Assembly: GCA_002404895.1 (NCBI GenBank) | Contig: DHKO01000002.1 | Location: 18,831 to 82,830 of the forward strand | Direction of reading: 5' to 3' | DNA from: Treponema sp. UBA4692 | GTDB lineage: Bacteria; Spirochaetota; Spirochaetia; Treponematales; Treponemataceae | DNA length: 64,000 bases | Shown: one piece after another, positions 40,680 through 49,004 of the stretch | Layout of the letters: the number at the start of each line of letters is the position of its first letter | Numbering within the stretch: position 1 is the stretch's first letter | The notes under the pieces: generated by a model | Told to the model about the DNA's origin: nothing | Database searches by the model: none | Seen by the model: the letters and a program-made list of their open reading frames with translations, nothing else | Position numbers and translations under genes: made by a program

Positions 40680-42833
40680 ATGTCTTATGAAGTAACCGCG
40701 ACACGCCGGCGTCCTCAGGCTTTTGACGCTCTTGCCGGTCAGGAATTTGTTGCTGAAACCTTAAAAAATTCTATCGAGTCAAAAAAAATCGCCCACGCAT
40801 ATCTTTTTTCAGGACCGCGGGGCTGCGGAAAAACTTCAACCGCGCGAATTTTGGCAAAAGCCTTAAACTGCGCTAACGGGCCGACTGCGACCCCATGCGG
40901 AAAATGCCAGCAGTGCCTTGAAATCACAAAAGGCCAGAGCACAGACGTAATAGAAATCGACGGCGCGTCGAACACTTCTGTAAACGACATCAGACAGATA
41001 AAGGACGAGGTTCTTTTTCCGCCGCAAAGCTCAAGATACAAAATCTACATAATCGATGAAGTCCATATGCTTTCGACTTCGGCCTTCAACGCGCTTCTAA
41101 AGACGATTGAAGAGCCACCAGCCTACTGCATCTTTATTTTTGCAACAACGGAGCTTCACAAAGTTCCTGCAACGATAAAATCGCGCTGCCAGCAGTTCAA
41201 CTTCCGCCTTGTTCCGATTGAGAAAGTCAAAATGGAGCTTGCGGAAGCGGCAAAGGAAATCGGAATTCAGGCGGACGACGAGGCGTTGTACTGGGTTGCA
41301 CGCGAGTCTACAGGCTCAATGCGCGACGCCTACACGCTTTTTGACCAAGTTGCCGCATTTTCAGGCGACCACATAACCTATGAAAAAATAAAGGACAAGC
41401 TGGGTCTCGTCGGAATCGAGAGCCTAAACGAGATTTTCGAGGCGGCGGCAAAAAATGAAAGCGAGAATGTTCTATTAAAGATAGATGAATTTTTGCAGAA
41501 CGGAATTTCCATCGAGCAGCTTGTCACAAACTGCACCGAATATCTCCGCTCAGTTCTTCTTATAAAGGCAGGAATCACAAAGGAGTCGCTTTTAGGACAT
41601 CCGAAAGAAAGATTCTCAGAACAAGTCCTGAACTCGTGGAATTCGATTCAGACAGAGCGCGCGCTTTCAATCCTTCTTCAGCTTTTCCGCGACATCAGAT
41701 ACTCGCTTTCGCCAAGATACGAGCTGGAGCTTGCATTCTCAAAAATCAGCTGGCTTACGCAGTACGTTTCTCCGTCGGAAGTAAAAAAGGCGATTGACGA
41801 GGCAAAAAATCTTCTTCTAAGCGCAGGAAACTTCTCGAACGCAGAATTTGCAAATCCAAACACAGTGCAGGCAAACGGCGGATTTGCAAATCCGTACAAC
41901 ACTGCGAGAGCAAACACGGCAATTGCGAACGCAGGCGCAACTTCGGCGGCAAGGCAGGCGGCTCCGCAGAATTTCTCCCAGCAAAGGCAGCCAGAAAAAA
42001 CGGCGCAAAGCGTAGCTCCATCTTCAAACATTTTCGCACAAACCCCGAATCAAAATCAGATCGCAGGGAGATCGGCTTCGCAAGCAAACGCTGAATTTGC
42101 AAATCCATATATTGGAAGAACGGTTTCCGCGCCGAGAAATATTTTCGTGCAGCCGCAGGAACAGCCACACCCCGAAACCTTCCAGAATAAAAATTATCAG
42201 ACGCAAAATCCTGTGGCAAACGCTGGCGCAAATGCAGGAAATTCCGTCTCCGCACAGGAAATCACAAACGAGGATTTCGCGCCGCCAGACCCGACTCCAA
42301 GCTCAGCCCCATCTTTTAGCGATGGCGGAGCTGAACCGCCTGAACAAACGGCAAACGCAGGCGAAATAAATTCACAGCAGAATCAAAATTCTTCATCTGA
42401 ATCGGATTTCAGGGGAAAAATTCTCAAAGAGCTTTCAATGCACGAGCCAATGCTTGCAAGCTCGCTTTTTCAGACCGGCGAATGGACAAAAAACGGAAAC
42501 GTCGTCTTAACCACAGTCCAGTCGTCATTTCTAAAGCTCCAACTAGACTCGAATCTAAAGAAAATCTCAGGATTTCTCTCAAAATATTTCGGCGAAGAAA
42601 TAGCTTTTCAGGTGAACCTTAAACAGCAGCGACGCGCAGCCACAACGGAAAACGCGCCTGCGGAGATAAAAATGCTCTGCGAAATGTTCCGCGGGCAAAT
42701 CGTGGGCCACACTAAAAAAACAGAGCAGGAAATCGAGCAGGCAAAGCAAGAAGAAAAAAATCAGGACGGAACGGTCTCTTCTTCCGATGAGGAATCTGAC
42801 ATTTCAAGCGGCGAAGAAAGCAGCGACGACTAA
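40680..42833 (+). CDS. dnaX: DNA polymerase III subunits gamma/tau
   Basis: Clamp-loader ATPase of the replicative polymerase (717 aa as tau). Walker A GPRGCGKT is at 45-52; four zinc Cys are at 64, 73, 76 and 79; DEVHMLS is the Walker B; the SRC sensor lies in IKSRCQQFNFR. Domains I-III end near residue 370. Then comes a Gln/Asn/Ala-rich linker (to ~580) with three FANP repeats (EFANPN, GFANPY, EFANPY), followed by the tau C-terminal domain and a Ser/Glu tail. A slippery A-AAA-AAG heptamer at 41783-41789 with a -1 frame TGA at 41795 would make a ~372-residue gamma. First gene of the classical dnaX-ybaB-recR set. Confidence 0.96.
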   Translation: MSYEVTATRRRPQAFDALAGQEFVAETLKNSIESKKIAHAYLFSGPRGCGKTSTARILAKALNCANGPTATPCGKCQQCLEITKGQSTDVIEIDGASNTSVNDIRQIKDEVLFPPQSSRYKIYIIDEVHMLSTSAFNALLKTIEEPPAYCIFIFATTELHKVPATIKSRCQQFNFRLVPIEKVKMELAEAAKEIGIQADDEALYWVARESTGSMRDAYTLFDQVAAFSGDHITYEKIKDKLGLVGIESLNEIFEAAAKNESENVLLKIDEFLQNGISIEQLVTNCTEYLRSVLLIKAGITKESLLGHPKERFSEQVLNSWNSIQTERALSILLQLFRDIRYSLSPRYELELAFSKISWLTQYVSPSEVKKAIDEAKNLLLSAGNFSNAEFANPNTVQANGGFANPYNTARANTAIANAGATSAARQAAPQNFSQQRQPEKTAQSVAPSSNIFAQTPNQNQIAGRSASQANAEFANPYIGRTVSAPRNIFVQPQEQPHPETFQNKNYQTQNPVANAGANAGNSVSAQEITNEDFAPPDPTPSSAPSFSDGGAEPPEQTANAGEINSQQNQNSSSESDFRGKILKELSMHEPMLASSLFQTGEWTKNGNVVLTTVQSSFLKLQLDSNLKKISGFLSKYFGEEIAFQVNLKQQRRAATTENAPAEIKMLCEMFRGQIVGHTKKTEQEIEQAKQEEKNQDGTVSSSDEESDISSGEESSDD
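41783..41797 (+). other. Candidate programmed -1 ribosomal frameshift site in dnaX
   Basis: A-AAA-AAG (41783-41789) lies in the correct frame (GTA AAA AAG GCG, residues 368-371). After a -1 shift the ribosome reads GGC GAT TGA, stopping at 41797. The heptamer is the one used in E. coli dnaX to make gamma. The site falls exactly where clamp-loader domain III ends. No strong downstream stem is obvious. Confidence 0.55.
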
Positions 42834-42875
42834 AATCTCTTAAATTAAAATCGGACAAAATTTTTGGAGGAAAAA

Positions 42876-43184
42876 ATGGTTAATCCTTTTGACTTGGTAA
42901 AAAATCTCAAAAATCTTGAAGGAACAATGAACACAATGAAGGAGGAGCTTGCAAATATTTCGGAGACAGGCTCGGCAGGCGGAAACATTGTTCAGGTGAC
43001 GCTCAACGGAAAATTCGAGCTTACAGGAATTAAAATCGACCCGATTGCGGTTGACCCGCGCGACATCCAGATGCTTCAGGACTTGATAAAAGCCGCGCAC
43101 CATGACGCAATGGACAAAATTCAGGAAGCGATAAAGGAAAAGTCGGGCGCGCTTCTCGGCGGAATGAACATTCCTGGAATGTGA
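42876..43184 (+). CDS. YbaB/EbfC nucleoid-associated protein
   Basis: Small dimeric DNA-binding protein (102 aa) of the YbaB/EbfC family, whose Borrelia member EbfC binds DNA and regulates genes. The N-terminal helix NPFDLVKNLKNLEGTMNTMK is followed by the conserved beta sheet (GNIVQVTLNGKFELTGIKID) and helix (LQDLIKAAHHDAMDKIQEAI). Start at ATG 42876 with TGGAGGA; an in-frame TTG at 42864 lies within the Shine-Dalgarno sequence. It sits between dnaX and recR, the usual conserved order. Confidence 0.95.
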   Translation: MVNPFDLVKNLKNLEGTMNTMKEELANISETGSAGGNIVQVTLNGKFELTGIKIDPIAVDPRDIQMLQDLIKAAHHDAMDKIQEAIKEKSGALLGGMNIPGM

Positions 43185-43277
43185 TTCCTGAAATGTGATT
43201 TCTGCGGTTCAAATCCAGACAAAAAACACAGACGCAAATTATTTTAAGACAGCTGAAAAACTTCGGACAAATTTTTT

Positions 43278-43868
43278 ATGAACGCGATTGACGAACTTAC
43301 AGACTCTTTCTCACGCCTGCCTGGAATCGGGAAAAAATCCGCAGGACGGCTTGTGAACTATATTTTAAAAGCCGACCCGGTCTGGGTGAAGCGGTTTGCA
43401 AACGAAATTTCAGGACTGCAGGAAAAAATCAGGCCGTGCTCAATCTGCGGAAGCTGGACAGAAAGCAATCCATGCCCAATCTGCTCGAATCCGCTCCGCG
43501 ACCAGAGCCTTATCTGCGTTGTGGAGCAGCCCCAGGATGTAAGCACAATCGAAAGCTCGCACGAATACAACGGGCTTTTCCATGTTCTAGGCGGAGTAAT
43601 TGCGCCGCTCGAGGGAATCGGGCCTGACCAGCTAAGAATCGCCGAGCTTTTAGAGCGCGTAAAGTCAGGCAAGGTAAAGGAAGTGATTCTAGCGACAAAC
43701 CCGACTGTGGAAGGCGACACAACCGCGCTCTATATCCAGCGGCTTCTGTCTGAAAACAAGGAAATAACGGTAACGCGCCTTGCGTCCGGCTTGCCTGTCG
43801 GAGGCGACCTTGAATATGCTGACCGCCTTACGCTCGCCCGCTCTTTCCGCGGAAGAAGCAAATTCTAG
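43278..43868 (+). CDS. recR: Recombination protein RecR
   Basis: DNA-binding ring protein of RecFOR gap repair (196 aa, standard length). The N-terminal helix-hairpin-helix reads SRLPGIGKKSAGRLVNYIL; the C4 zinc finger is CSICGSWTESNPCPIC; the Toprim domain has ICVVEQPQDVSTIESS and a later ATNPTVEGDTTALYI. The C-terminal RLASGLPVGGDLEYAD, then RLTLARSFRGR, is the signature. Third gene of the dnaX set. It overlaps the convergent zinc-ribbon gene by four bases (CTAG shared stops). Confidence 0.97.
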   Translation: MNAIDELTDSFSRLPGIGKKSAGRLVNYILKADPVWVKRFANEISGLQEKIRPCSICGSWTESNPCPICSNPLRDQSLICVVEQPQDVSTIESSHEYNGLFHVLGGVIAPLEGIGPDQLRIAELLERVKSGKVKEVILATNPTVEGDTTALYIQRLLSENKEITVTRLASGLPVGGDLEYADRLTLARSFRGRSKF

Positions 43869-44287
43869 CGTTTTCCAAAGCAGCCGGTGCAGCCAACAAT
43901 CAAGACATGCTTTTTTCCGTTTGAAGTCTTGTTGAAAAGACGCGCGACAAGCTCGCCGTCAAGTGAAACTTCCTTTTTGCAGACAGGGCAGACTCTCTTT
44001 GCGCCGTTCTCGACTTTCGGATAGCAATGCGGGCAGCCGTGAATCGTCATCCGCTGGTCTGGAGCCGTCATCGGGCGGTAAACGCGCGAAAACATATTCT
44101 CGCCTTTTGAAAGCGGCGTATTGCAAAGCGGGCATCTCACAAAATCTGTCTTTCCGTCCTCGGTTTTCTGAGTCCTAAAATGCTCATCAACTTCTTTTCC
44201 AGTCTTCTTCAAGAATTTCAGCTTTGAAAAAATAGCCAGCGCGGCAACAATCACAACAGCCGCAACAAAAAGCAAAAAATATTCCAT
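43865..44287 (-). CDS. Membrane-anchored zinc-ribbon protein
   Basis: Unrecognised protein (140 aa). One N-terminal membrane helix (FLLFVAAVVIVAALAIF), then a charged linker and a cytoplasmic or periplasmic part with several CxxC pairs: CPLC, CPHC, CPVC and CTGC. This pattern fits two zinc ribbons, as in small assembly or redox-related proteins. Convergent with recR, with stop codons overlapping. The promoter TATACT (44299-44294) ends six bases before the ATG, with no Shine-Dalgarno sequence. Function unknown. Confidence 0.75.
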   Translation of the reverse strand: MEYFLLFVAAVVIVAALAIFSKLKFLKKTGKEVDEHFRTQKTEDGKTDFVRCPLCNTPLSKGENMFSRVYRPMTAPDQRMTIHGCPHCYPKVENGAKRVCPVCKKEVSLDGELVARLFNKTSNGKKHVLIVGCTGCFGKR

Positions 44288-44293
44288 AAAGTC

Positions 44294-44299
44294 AGTATA
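44294..44299 (-). promoter_or_regulatory. -10 box of the zinc-ribbon gene, leaderless arrangement
   Basis: TATACT on the minus strand ends six bases before the ATG at 44287. No Shine-Dalgarno sequence and no clear -35 box. Confidence 0.4.
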
Positions 44300-44348
44300 C
44301 CATAAATTTCACGCTAAAATAAAAACTTAACTTTGATTTTAAATAAAT

Positions 44349-44376
44349 TTGTAGATTTTATAATATATGATATAAT
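44349..44376 (+). promoter_or_regulatory. Promoter of the diguanylate cyclase gene
   Basis: TTGTAG (44349-44354), 16-bp spacer, perfect TATAAT (44371-44376). A second -10-like TATACA lies at 44410-44415, just before the G8 tract. Confidence 0.55.
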
Positions 44377-44394
44377 ACTTTGTGGCCGCCCAAA

Positions 44395-46176
44395 ATGTGT
44401 AAAAAGCACTATACAAACGGGGGGGGTATTTTGGAAACGCCTATCAATCAGAGAAGACTTAGCGATATTTCTTTTTCAATCGACAAAAATCTTAACGTAA
44501 AAAGCGGAAACAGAAGTTTTCTTGTGCTTTTGCGCAGAACAGATTTCGCTGAAGTCAACTTATCATCAATTCTTTCAGAGACAGACGCAAAAAACCTTAA
44601 ATTCTTCCTTGAGACTTTTTCAAAAGACCAAGGCAAAGCAAGCGAAACAGAAAATTTCATCGCAAAAATAAAGCCCGGCGACTTTATCGTAAGCTGCATT
44701 TTCACAATCCAAAAGAAAGAAAACGAGATTTTCGATGTTACAGTCGAGGAGCTTTCCTACTCGCGCCATCTCCTTGAAAAAGCGCTGCTCGAAAGCAGGG
44801 AATATTCGGCTCTTCTCCAGAATTTTGACGCGTACTATTTTCTTTACGACGGCGAAAGATTCATAATCAAGAACACAAAGGACTTGAATTCACTTTTCAA
44901 CGGCAATGTCGAGGATTTCAGGAAGTTTTTCAGCAATTCCTTCAAGCTGAACACGGAATCTCTTGAATCCGAGGCGCAGATGAAGGCGATGCTCGACAAT
45001 ATCCAGAATTTTGAGACAGGAAAATACTACAATTTCTTCCGCACCGACAAAAAAATGCTCACAGTCCACACGCTCAAGACAAGCACGCGAAAAAAGTCGA
45101 TTATTGTCGGAAGCGTAAATTTTGAGCAGCAGTCGCTTCCGTCGGCAAATCTTTACGCGCAGGAGCACGACGGGCTTACAGGACTTTACAACAAAAAGGC
45201 TATTACCGAGCTTGCAATCAAAAAAATCAACGAAATCAAAGAGCCTTGCTCAATGATTATCATCGATGTTGACAAATTCAAAGAGTGCAACGACACTTAC
45301 GGCCACATTTTCGGAGACAGAGTTCTCGTGGCGGTGGCAGGCTGCATAAACGACGCGATTGCAGGAAACGGAATCGCAGGAAGAATCGGCGGAGATGAAT
45401 TTCTCGTGATTCTCGACAAGACAGACGAGGCGGACATCAGAAACATAACTAGAAATATCCGCGCGGGAATTCAATGGAACATCACTTCGATTGACGCAGG
45501 AAGCGTTGTAACCTGCTCAATGGGAATCGCGCGATTTCCGCTGAACAAGCAGAATTACGAAAGCCTTTTCAAGCTCGCGGACAAATGCCTTTACATCGCG
45601 AAAAATCACGGCCGGAACTGCTACATAATCTACAAGCCGGAGCTTCACGACAAAGTCATAATGGAAAGCAAAAACAACGAGAACAAAATCTCCAACGGCG
45701 AATTTTTCCATGACGCGGCGGAAACCGAATTTCAGATTCTAAAATGCTTCTCGAACAAGCTGTGCAAATTCCAGGATATTCTTTCAAAAATCGTGAAATA
45801 TATGAAAGTCAGCAAAATCTCCGTGTATGACGCAAACTTAAAGCCGCTCTACATCGTGGGAACAGACTCGGAAAATTTCCGCGAGGATTTCCTGAAAAAC
45901 AGCAATTATTTTTCAATATTCAACGAATTCGGCTATCTTCACATGGACAACACTAATATCCTTGACTCTGTTGACCAGAAAAGATACAAGCTCTACAACG
46001 GCAACAACATCTGCTCGACAATCGAGGTTCTCCGCAAAAATCCGAAAGGAAAAATCACCGCGCTTATCTGCTTTGACATCTACAAGCCGGCCCAGACTTT
46101 CCCTAAAGAAAAGATAACTTTCGCGCTGCTCGTCGCAAAATTGCTTGAGCAAAGAATAAAGCAGAAAATCATCTAG
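44395..46176 (+). CDS. Diguanylate cyclase (GGDEF) with poly-G tract at its start
   Basis: Predicted c-di-GMP synthase (593 aa from ATG 44395; 581 from TTG 44431). No membrane helix. An N-terminal sensory region (~1-255, PAS-like) precedes the GGDEF domain (~260-420): HDGLTGLYNKKA, IIDVDKFKECNDTYGHIFGD and intact RIGGDEF (Gly-Gly at 45388-45393). No RxxD inhibitory site lies five residues before it. A C-terminal GAF-like region follows (~440-593). A run of eight G (44419-44426) lies in frame after ATG 44395, or acts as a Shine-Dalgarno for TTG 44431. Slippage could switch the frame or alter initiation. The true start is uncertain. Confidence 0.88.
   Translation: MCKKHYTNGGGILETPINQRRLSDISFSIDKNLNVKSGNRSFLVLLRRTDFAEVNLSSILSETDAKNLKFFLETFSKDQGKASETENFIAKIKPGDFIVSCIFTIQKKENEIFDVTVEELSYSRHLLEKALLESREYSALLQNFDAYYFLYDGERFIIKNTKDLNSLFNGNVEDFRKFFSNSFKLNTESLESEAQMKAMLDNIQNFETGKYYNFFRTDKKMLTVHTLKTSTRKKSIIVGSVNFEQQSLPSANLYAQEHDGLTGLYNKKAITELAIKKINEIKEPCSMIIIDVDKFKECNDTYGHIFGDRVLVAVAGCINDAIAGNGIAGRIGGDEFLVILDKTDEADIRNITRNIRAGIQWNITSIDAGSVVTCSMGIARFPLNKQNYESLFKLADKCLYIAKNHGRNCYIIYKPELHDKVIMESKNNENKISNGEFFHDAAETEFQILKCFSNKLCKFQDILSKIVKYMKVSKISVYDANLKPLYIVGTDSENFREDFLKNSNYFSIFNEFGYLHMDNTNILDSVDQKRYKLYNGNNICSTIEVLRKNPKGKITALICFDIYKPAQTFPKEKITFALLVAKLLEQRIKQKII
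44419..44426 (+). repeat. G8 homopolymer at the diguanylate cyclase start
   Basis: Eight consecutive G. If translation starts at ATG 44395 the tract is coding (Gly-Gly-Gly) and a length change shifts the frame. If it starts at TTG 44431 the tract lies 4 bases upstream, in Shine-Dalgarno position. Confidence 0.9.
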
Positions 46177-46230
46177 CCTAAGACTTTCAAATCAGAAAAA
46201 TCAAAAATCTTCTATATATAAGTGTCGCTG

Positions 46231-46297
46231 AGGTCATGCTGAACTCGTTTCAGCATCTCTTTTATAGATTCCGAATCAAAGTTCTGAATGACAGACG
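46231..46297. repeat. Two-hairpin intergenic repeat, best copy
   Basis: GGTCATGCTGAACTCGTTTCAGCATCT region: ATGCTGAA pairs with TTTCAGCAT. It is followed by TATAGATTCCGAAT and a TTCTGAATGACAGA half-site. This is the most complete example of the two-part repeat seen at 200, 39296, 40428 and 53514. It fills most of the 216-bp gap before purD. Confidence 0.65.
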
Positions 46298-46392
46298 AAA
46301 CAACATTTTCCCGCTCCCTCAATTTTTCCGACTCCTTGCAGACAAACGATTTTCATATAAAATATAAATCATTCTATTTTTGAGGTTAGAAA

Positions 46393-47733
46393 ATGAAAAT
46401 TCTTGTAGTTGGAAGCGGCGGACGCGAGCACACAATCAGCTGGAAACTTGCGCAAAGCGAAAAAGTTGAACAGGTAATCTGCGTTCCTGGAAACGGCGGA
46501 ACTGAATTTGAGGCGAAATGCAAAAATGTGAATCCAAAAGACATTCTGGAGCTGGAAAATCTTTCGCTGAACGAGGCGGCGGCAAAAATCGCAAAGGACG
46601 AGAAAGTTGACTTCGCTGTAATCGGGCCGGAAGACCCGCTCGCGGAAGGAATTGCGGACAAGCTATGGGAGGAGGGAATTCCGACCGTAGGACCGAAATC
46701 AAAAGGAGCGGCTCTCGAGGCTTCAAAAGACTTGTCTAAAGTCTTTATGAAAAAATACGGCGTTGCCTGCGCTGACTCTGAAACTTTCACGGACAAGGAA
46801 AAAGCAGTTGAATACATAAAGGCAAAAGGCGCGCCAATCGTTGTGAAGGCTGACGGACTTGCGGCCGGAAAAGGCGTTGTCGTTGCAAAAACAGTCGAGG
46901 AAGCTGTTCAGGCGGCGGAAGACATGATGGGCGGAGAATTCGGAGACGCTGGAAAAAAGCTTGTAATCGAGGAATATCTTCAGGGCGTTGAAATTTCCGT
47001 TCTTGCGGCTGTGAGCGTTACAGAGGAATCGGCGAAAAACGGAAAAGCATGCATAAAAGCATTCTTGCCGGCGCGCGACCACAAGCGGCTTCAGGACGGA
47101 GCAAAAGGTCCGAACACAGGCGGAATGGGAGCGGTCTGCCCGCCGCAGGACGTCACAGAAGAGACAATGAAAGCGTTCGAGGAAAAAATCCTGAATCCAA
47201 CGCTGAAAGGACTCATCAAGGAAAAAATCGACTACCGAGGATTCATCTTCTTCGGGCTTATGCTCACGAAAAACGGCCCGAAAGCTCTTGAATACAATGT
47301 CCGGCTCGGAGACCCTGAAACTCAGGCGGTTCTCCCGATGATGGATTTTGATTTTACAGAACTTTGCCAGGCGATTATGGACGGCAGCCTTAAAGATTTC
47401 GAGATGAAATGGAAAAAAGGATTTCAGGTTGCCCCGGTTGCAGTAAGCGGCGGGTATCCTCACAAATACCAGAAAGGAAAGCTCATTTCATTCGACAATG
47501 AAAAAATCAGCGCGGCTGGAGCAAAAGTCTTTATCGCTGGCGCAATCAAGGACAGGCGCGCAAAAACTCCTTCGCTCATCACAAGCGGCGGTCGCGTTCT
47601 TGCATGCTCTGCGCACGGCGAAACTTTCGACGACGCATGGAAAGCTGCCTACTCTGCCCTTGAAGGAATCAAATTCGACGGAATGTTCTACAGAAAAGAC
47701 ATCGGACTTCCGGGCGCGGCAGAAAGTAACTAA
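46393..47733 (+). CDS. purD: Phosphoribosylamine-glycine ligase
   Basis: Second step of purine synthesis, an ATP-grasp ligase (446 aa; usual ~425). N-terminal MKILVVGSGGREHTISWKL, PNGGTEFE-like PGNGGTEFEAK, FAVIGPEDPLAEGIAD; ATP-grasp part VVKADGLAAGKGVVVA, EEYLQGVEISVLA, GPNTGGMGAVCPPQ and YNVRLGDPETQAVLPMM. Extra length sits in the C-terminal domain around 395-410 (IKDRRAKTPSLI). Shine-Dalgarno GAGG before the ATG. No other pur genes are adjacent. The HTH gene follows after 20 bp and may be co-transcribed. Confidence 0.95.
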   Translation: MKILVVGSGGREHTISWKLAQSEKVEQVICVPGNGGTEFEAKCKNVNPKDILELENLSLNEAAAKIAKDEKVDFAVIGPEDPLAEGIADKLWEEGIPTVGPKSKGAALEASKDLSKVFMKKYGVACADSETFTDKEKAVEYIKAKGAPIVVKADGLAAGKGVVVAKTVEEAVQAAEDMMGGEFGDAGKKLVIEEYLQGVEISVLAAVSVTEESAKNGKACIKAFLPARDHKRLQDGAKGPNTGGMGAVCPPQDVTEETMKAFEEKILNPTLKGLIKEKIDYRGFIFFGLMLTKNGPKALEYNVRLGDPETQAVLPMMDFDFTELCQAIMDGSLKDFEMKWKKGFQVAPVAVSGGYPHKYQKGKLISFDNEKISAAGAKVFIAGAIKDRRAKTPSLITSGGRVLACSAHGETFDDAWKAAYSALEGIKFDGMFYRKDIGLPGAAESN

Positions 47734-47753
47734 AAAAGCGAAAACCGCAGTTA

Positions 47754-48662
47754 ATGAACGCATATTTCATCGGTGAAATTCTAAAGGAATACCGAACACG
47801 TTTTGAAATTTCGCAGGAAGACCTTTCTTTCGGGCTTTGCGCTGTCTCGACTCTCTCAAGAATTGAGAACGGAACGCAAATTCCCGGAAGAAAGCTTGCC
47901 GAAGCCCTGTTCAGCAAAATGGGAATGAAAACGCCTTCAAGCGCAACTCCAATGAGCAGGCTCGATTTCAAGCGTGAAAATCTCGAGCACAAAATAATCG
48001 ACTCTATTGCAAACGGAAATTTTGACGTTTTTGACACGCTTGAAGAATACAAGAACTGCGGAAAAACTTTAGACCCGCTTGAAAAGCAGTTCTACATTTT
48101 CTACAAGGCGATTGCAGAGGACGCTCTGAACCACAACGCACAAAAAGCGTTGAAGGAATATCTTGAAGCGATAAATTTAAGCATAAAAAATTTCAGTCTC
48201 GACGGCGTGCAAAAAATCAGGTTTCTCACAAGAACAGAGATTATGATTCTGAACAATATCTCGCGCGCGCTGTATTTTACAGGCAAAAAAGACAAGGCGA
48301 TTTCTCTAATGGAATTCTTACGGACTTATTATGAAACAAGAGAAATAGGCGAGGAAGAAATGGCGAAAGGCTACCCTGTGATTCTTTTGAACCTTGAAAA
48401 CTGGTACGGCGACGCAGGAAGATTCCAAGAAGCGCTTGAATTAAGCGAAATAGGAATCAAAATTTGCATAAATTATGGAAAATTAACGCCTTTTCCTTGC
48501 CAGCTTTTTAACAAAGGCTGTTCTCTTGTGAAATTAAAGCGAATAACCGAGGGAAAAAAGTTTCTGTCGCAGGCTTTTTCCGTTTTTGAGGCAATGAATT
48601 TGACTGACGAACTGAATTACGGCAAAAAATGGGTCGCTGAAAACCTGAAAATAATTTTTTGA
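47754..48662 (+). CDS. HTH-TPR transcriptional regulator, Rgg/RRNPP-like
   Basis: Cytoplasmic regulator (302 aa). N-terminal XRE-type helix-turn-helix (6-60): IGEILKEYRTRFEISQEDL and the recognition region VSTLSRIENGTQIPGRKLAE. The remaining ~240 residues are all helical, with TPR-like pairs (DALNHNAQKALKEYLEAINL; ILNNISRALYFTGKKDKAIS; GDAGRFQEALELSEIGIKIC). This architecture matches Rgg/PlcR-type receptors that bind small secreted peptides. A gene for a small secreted lipopeptide-like product with strong Shine-Dalgarno lies 90 bp downstream, followed by more secreted proteins. Peptide sensing is inference, not shown by the sequence. No good Shine-Dalgarno sequence before the ATG. Confidence 0.85.
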   Translation: MNAYFIGEILKEYRTRFEISQEDLSFGLCAVSTLSRIENGTQIPGRKLAEALFSKMGMKTPSSATPMSRLDFKRENLEHKIIDSIANGNFDVFDTLEEYKNCGKTLDPLEKQFYIFYKAIAEDALNHNAQKALKEYLEAINLSIKNFSLDGVQKIRFLTRTEIMILNNISRALYFTGKKDKAISLMEFLRTYYETREIGEEEMAKGYPVILLNLENWYGDAGRFQEALELSEIGIKICINYGKLTPFPCQLFNKGCSLVKLKRITEGKKFLSQAFSVFEAMNLTDELNYGKKWVAENLKIIF

Positions 48663-48752
48663 AGAAAATCAAAATTTGCGTAAAACGCTATGGTGGTTTT
48701 ATTTTGCTCCGCTTAAAATAAACTTAATTTTTTAAGAACGGAGGAATTAAAA

Positions 48753-48956
48753 ATAAAAAAACTATTAAAAGCATTGTTCTTATGCTTTTCACTGGCGGCA
48801 GGAATGTTCCTGTTCAGCTGTTCATCATCAGTTTCAGACGATGACACTAAGGCAACAGAACTTTCTGAAACAGACTCAGGGCGTTTTGCCTACCACGAGT
48901 ACGGCTCAGAAATCGGCGGGCATGGATGCGGGAACAAGTCATCTTTAAGCCGCTAA
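48753..48956 (+). CDS. Small lipoprotein or secreted peptide, probable ATA start
   Basis: Predicted 67-residue prolipoprotein if read from ATA 48753: KKLLKALFLCFSLAAGMF after the first residue, lipobox LFSC (Cys23), then a 45-residue Ser/Asp-rich tail ending in GRFAYHEYGSEIGGHGCGNK, then SSLSR. A perfect GGAGG (48740-48744) sits eight bases before ATA and no ATG exists there. Alternatives are TTG at 48774, which loses the Lys residues of the signal, or a decayed start codon. The mature N-terminus (CSSSVSDDDTK) resembles that of the next gene (CSQISDDEAK). Its place after an Rgg-like regulator makes a signalling peptide possible. Confidence 0.5.
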   Translation: MKKLLKALFLCFSLAAGMFLFSCSSSVSDDDTKATELSETDSGRFAYHEYGSEIGGHGCGNKSSLSR

Positions 48957-49004
48957 AAAAATCATTCAAACTAAAAAATTTATAAAAACCAGGGATTTAC
49001 ATAT

